From positions 1 to 16,244 of the forward strand of contig JAHDGN010000031.1 in assembly GCA_020627645.1 (NCBI GenBank): a stretch of 16,244 nucleotides of DNA. The letters are read 5' to 3'. Positions 14,130 through 16,244 of this stretch are shown in pieces (positions within the stretch are counted from its first letter, which is position 1; each line of letters begins with the position of its first letter). The position numbers and the translations under genes were made by a program. Source of the DNA: Akkermansiaceae bacterium (GTDB taxonomy: Bacteria; Verrucomicrobiota; Verrucomicrobiia; Verrucomicrobiales; Akkermansiaceae). The notes beneath the pieces are model-generated. The model did no database searches. It was not told the origin of the DNA and was given only the letters and a program-made list of their open reading frames with translations.

Positions 14130-14836
14130 TTTCTGATGTGAACTGGGTGCGTTGGAGTCAACCTGGGGTGAATTTGCAAACCGCTGGTTTTTTGGTTTTT
14201 GTGTTTGTTCACGTGATCCTGGTTTCAGGTCTTTTGGGTGATTTGTTTGTAGTCTATCAGCTAGGTGGATTGTCGATTGAAGGGATTCGTGATGGGCACT
14301 ATTGGCAGCTGGTTTCACATTTGTTGATTCACGGAAGCTGGTTCCATCTTTTCGTCAATGGACTGATGTTTTATTACGGGGCTTCGAGGTTAGGTGAGAT
14401 TGTCCATTGGCGTAAGGTCGTGCTCGTTTTCTGGATTACTGGACTTTTTGGAGGGCTAGCTCAGTTGGGAGCTCAATTTCTTTTTGAGATTGAGCCTAAT
14501 TTAAAGCTGGTAGGAGCTTCAGGTGGCATCATTGGTTTATTAGTGTGTTACTTTTCTTTTTCTCCTGAATCACGAATGTTTCTATTTGGGATTTCGGCCA
14601 AAAATCTTTGTGTCGGTTTTCTACTTGGGAGTCTCATTTTATTTTTGATCTCGCCAAAGCTGGAGTTTCCAATCTTGGCGAACGTGGGTCGTTCTGTGGA
14701 AAATATTTCCCCCGGCGTTTTTCATGTTGCTCATTTGGTTCATTTCATTGGGGGAGTTGTCGGTTTTTTCATTTCAAAGTGCGTCCTGTCTCCGTTGGTG
14801 ACGAAAGAGGAGTTATCTCGAACGAGGAAAGACTAA
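14126..14836 (+). CDS. Rhomboid family intramembrane serine protease
   Basis: A 236-residue polytopic membrane protein of the rhomboid family, which cleaves transmembrane helices within the membrane. Six or more hydrophobic segments are visible. The region 'HLLIHGSWFHLFVNGLMFYYGASRLGEI' matches rhomboid TM2, with His65, His69, His74 and the oxyanion Asn78. The catalytic serine is Ser132 in 'VGASGGIIGLLV' (GxSG) and the catalytic histidine is His206 in 'AHLVHFIGG'. All active-site residues are kept, so it is probably active. The start is a TTG overlapping the ABC ATPase stop; a GTG at 14138 is an alternative. No rhomboid substrate can be named. Its place in the pilus operon suggests a pilus or lipoprotein-related target, which is inference. 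Confidence 0.9.
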   Translation: MISDVNWVRWSQPGVNLQTAGFLVFVFVHVILVSGLLGDLFVVYQLGGLSIEGIRDGHYWQLVSHLLIHGSWFHLFVNGLMFYYGASRLGEIVHWRKVVLVFWITGLFGGLAQLGAQFLFEIEPNLKLVGASGGIIGLLVCYFSFSPESRMFLFGISAKNLCVGFLLGSLILFLISPKLEFPILANVGRSVENISPGVFHVAHLVHFIGGVVGFFISKCVLSPLVTKEELSRTRKD

Positions 14837-14904
14837 TCAAAAGGGGTGGTTTTCTTGTTATCGGAGAATGGCAACTTGTTTTTTTGTTCCATGGGATGTT
14901 CTGG

Positions 14905-14930
14905 AAGAACCCCTGAAAGTTTGGGTTTTT
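14905..14930 (+). terminator. Weak candidate terminator after the rhomboid gene
   Basis: AAGAACCC (14905-14912) can pair with GGGTTTTT (14923-14930) including one G.U pair, with a 10-base loop. The T-run is part of the stem, so strength is doubtful. It lies in the 207-base gap that separates the rhomboid gene from the prepilin genes. Confidence 0.3.
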
Positions 14931-14987
14931 GGCAAAAATCAAGGGTTGATTTTGGGAGCTCGGCGCTGATCGTCCGTATATTTACAG

Positions 14988-14997
14988 TGTAATTACA
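14988..14997. promoter_or_regulatory. Perfect 10-bp palindrome upstream of prepilin gene
   Basis: TGTAATTACA is an exact palindrome 46 bases before the first prepilin start, in an AT-rich stretch (TATATTTACAG just upstream). It could be a dimeric regulator site or part of a promoter. A single AT-rich 10-mer is weak evidence on its own. Confidence 0.25.
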
Positions 14998-15043
14998 ATT
15001 TTCCCTTGAATCGATCCGCCATTAGGGCGATATCTAAGTAGTA

Positions 15044-15721
15044 ATGATGGTTAATTTTGGTAGGGAAAAGGGCTCTCGAGTTCCCATTCGACGGGGGTTC
15101 AGCTTGGTGGAACTGCTTGCTGTGATTTCAATTATCGCAATCCTTTTAACTTTAGCTTCGGTTGGGATTGAGAAGATAGGTAAGGGGCAAGGAGTCACTG
15201 GGGGGATCGCTCTAGGCAGAACGATGCTTGTTCAGGCCAAAAATTTAGCGACTAACCAAAACACGAGAGCTCGTTTGCTTATCCATACAGAGCTTAATGA
15301 CAACGCATCTGAGGACAGAGAGCGATATCGGCGAATGCTGTTGGTCGTGTATAAAAAGGTCGACAATAATGGCCGGGAGGAAAATGAGTGGACTAGATCA
15401 GGGTCGCCAGTGTTTTTGCCAGAGTCAGTTTATTGGAGCCCAGAGTTGAGCTATGCAGATATGAGGGGGGGGAATGAGCTCCCCTCAGAAACACACCAAC
15501 TTAGTTCTGATCCCTCTGATGTTCGTCGCTGTCACTATTATGAGTTTAACGGTCAGGGTATTACAACAACGCCTGGAGCTGGATTTGTTGTGCAGAGCGG
15601 ACCTCGCCCTATGCATCAGGAAAGTCCAAGAATGGGTGGGGGGAAGAATATGGGTGGATTTGTTCTTCTTCGAAACGGCGACACATCAACGATTCGGGAT
15701 ATTAATCGGATCGGGCAATAA
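15044..15721 (+). CDS. Prepilin-type N-terminal cleavage/methylation domain protein (pseudopilin-like)
   Basis: A 225-residue protein with a class III prepilin signal: 'RRGFSLVELLAVISIIAILLTLA'. Prepilin peptidase would cleave after Gly18, leaving Phe19 to be methylated, and Glu23 is the conserved Glu5 of mature pilins. One hydrophobic helix (about 19-41) is followed by a soluble domain with no recognisable family beyond the N-terminus. The C-terminal part has a Gly/Pro-rich loop (PRMGGGKNMGGF). It is larger than a typical major pilin, so a minor pilin or pseudopilin is more likely. In Verrucomicrobia, clustered prepilin-like genes of 'Verru_Chthon cassette' type are known, and this could be such a member; I cannot confirm it. 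ATG-ATG start at 15044, weak ribosome site. Confidence 0.85.
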   Translation: MMVNFGREKGSRVPIRRGFSLVELLAVISIIAILLTLASVGIEKIGKGQGVTGGIALGRTMLVQAKNLATNQNTRARLLIHTELNDNASEDRERYRRMLLVVYKKVDNNGREENEWTRSGSPVFLPESVYWSPELSYADMRGGNELPSETHQLSSDPSDVRRCHYYEFNGQGITTTPGAGFVVQSGPRPMHQESPRMGGGKNMGGFVLLRNGDTSTIRDINRIGQ

Positions 15722-15742
15722 CGACTAACAATAGAGAATAAA

Positions 15743-16244
15743 ATGATTTCTTCATCAAAAGGAAAGCGACGGTGCTCAGGGTTTACTTTGGCCGAAACTG
15801 TGATCGCTCTAGGTATTTTGGTCGTATTGATCACCGGCTTTATGGCTGTGTTTGCACCGGCAGCGAGGACGATTAGCAAGGCTCTTTCTGCCGATGAAGC
15901 GAGTCGTCTCGAGGCGTCGTTGGCAGATGAGCTCACGCGTGTCAGAACAGGCCGTGAACAGGACCTGTATGATTCTTCGTTTGAGAAAGCCTTCGATTGG
16001 ATCATTTCTTCACATGAGAGGAATGGTGCGATTGTTGTTTATAAGTATCGGGCTCTTCCTGGGCGATCTCGTCCTGACGGGACCTTGGAAGCTGCTCCGC
16101 GTGAATTAGGTATTTCAGGTAAGGATTTTATTATTAAACCGATGGTCCGTCGACTGAGGGATCCTTATCTTCAGGAGGATCTAGAAGTTGTTGAGGGTCG
16201 TGCGTTTTTTGTAAAACTGAATCAGATGATTTTTGAGGGGGGGA
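15743..16244 (+). CDS. Prepilin-type N-terminal domain protein, partial (runs off window)
   Basis: The frame opens at ATG 15743, 21 bases after the previous stop, and continues to the window end (at least 167 residues), so the C-terminus is missing. The N-terminus is a prepilin signal: 'KGKRRCSGFTLAETVIALGILVVLITGFMAVF'-like (Lys/Arg-rich leader, cleavage after Gly13, Phe14 next, Glu18 as the mature Glu5). The soluble part is charged and reads 'LADELTRVRTGREQDLYDS' and later 'FIIKPMVRRLRD'. The GFTLAE signature with a longer hydrophobic core suggests a type IV pilin/PilV-GspI-like minor pseudopilin. It is probably cotranscribed with the preceding prepilin gene, and both would need a prepilin peptidase (PilD) encoded elsewhere. 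Confidence 0.8.
   Translation, partial: MISSSKGKRRCSGFTLAETVIALGILVVLITGFMAVFAPAARTISKALSADEASRLEASLADELTRVRTGREQDLYDSSFEKAFDWIISSHERNGAIVVYKYRALPGRSRPDGTLEAAPRELGISGKDFIIKPMVRRLRDPYLQEDLEVVEGRAFFVKLNQMIFEGG

Noticed and set aside
13860..14318. 152-codon minus-strand frame across the ABC and rhomboid genes
   Set aside because: No domain, biased composition, and both plus-strand genes have complete catalytic motifs.
14930..14960. Sigma54 promoter (GG-N10-GC) before the prepilin genes
   Set aside because: The nearest GG and GC pairs have the wrong spacing (9 bases), so no -24/-12 element is supported.
1..16244. CRISPR array, tRNA or rRNA genes, integrase or complete insertion sequence
   Set aside because: No regularly spaced repeats, cloverleaf with CCA-type end, rRNA segment or transposase/integrase gene was seen on either strand.

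Overview
The window is a chromosomal segment of a Gram-negative bacterium, most likely Verrucomicrobiota. This is inferred from the gene families: a DUF303/SASA esterase with an 'HxxxHAETY' motif and thrombospondin type 3 repeats, paired pseudopilins beside PilB/PilC-type genes, and a TrmD with a 'TNGA' loop. No rRNA or taxonomic marker confirms it. Coding density is high and there is no complete transposon, prophage or CRISPR array.

Region 1 (1-5920) is mostly RNA modification and housekeeping. A REP-like hairpin at the left edge precedes a secreted cyclophilin-like protein with an unusual active site, which runs directly into trmB. A DUF502 membrane protein lies on the other strand, and its 3' end overlaps trmB. 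Divergent from DUF502 is a tightly packed series: a small conserved protein of unknown function overlapping rsmB, then a two-ACT-domain GcvR-like protein overlapping trmD by four bases. Three tRNA/rRNA methyltransferases (TrmB, RsmB, TrmD) therefore sit within 4.2 kb.

Region 2 (5921-9234) holds one large secreted protein: signal peptide, beta-rich N-terminal region, calcium-binding type thrombospondin repeats, SASA esterase domain and a beta-rich C-terminus. A strong hairpin terminator separates it from the convergent mlaE permease gene.

Region 3 (9235-10448) contains mlaE on the minus strand and a 422-base stretch without a credible protein gene. That stretch encodes what looks like a structured RNA on the minus strand, about 173 nt and rod-shaped with a central bubble. 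It has a plausible promoter placed exactly at the start of its closing stem and a 13-bp hairpin after it. Size and architecture suggest 6S (SsrS) RNA. This is the observation most worth testing.

Region 4 (10449-16244) is a type IV pilus/type II secretion-like cluster: PilB/GspE ATPase, PilC/GspF platform protein, a LolD-family ABC ATPase without its permease, a rhomboid protease, then after a 207-base gap two prepilin-like proteins. The second runs off the window end. The pilus motor genes, ABC ATPase and rhomboid are closely spaced or overlapping and probably cotranscribed, which links envelope trafficking and intramembrane proteolysis to pilus assembly.
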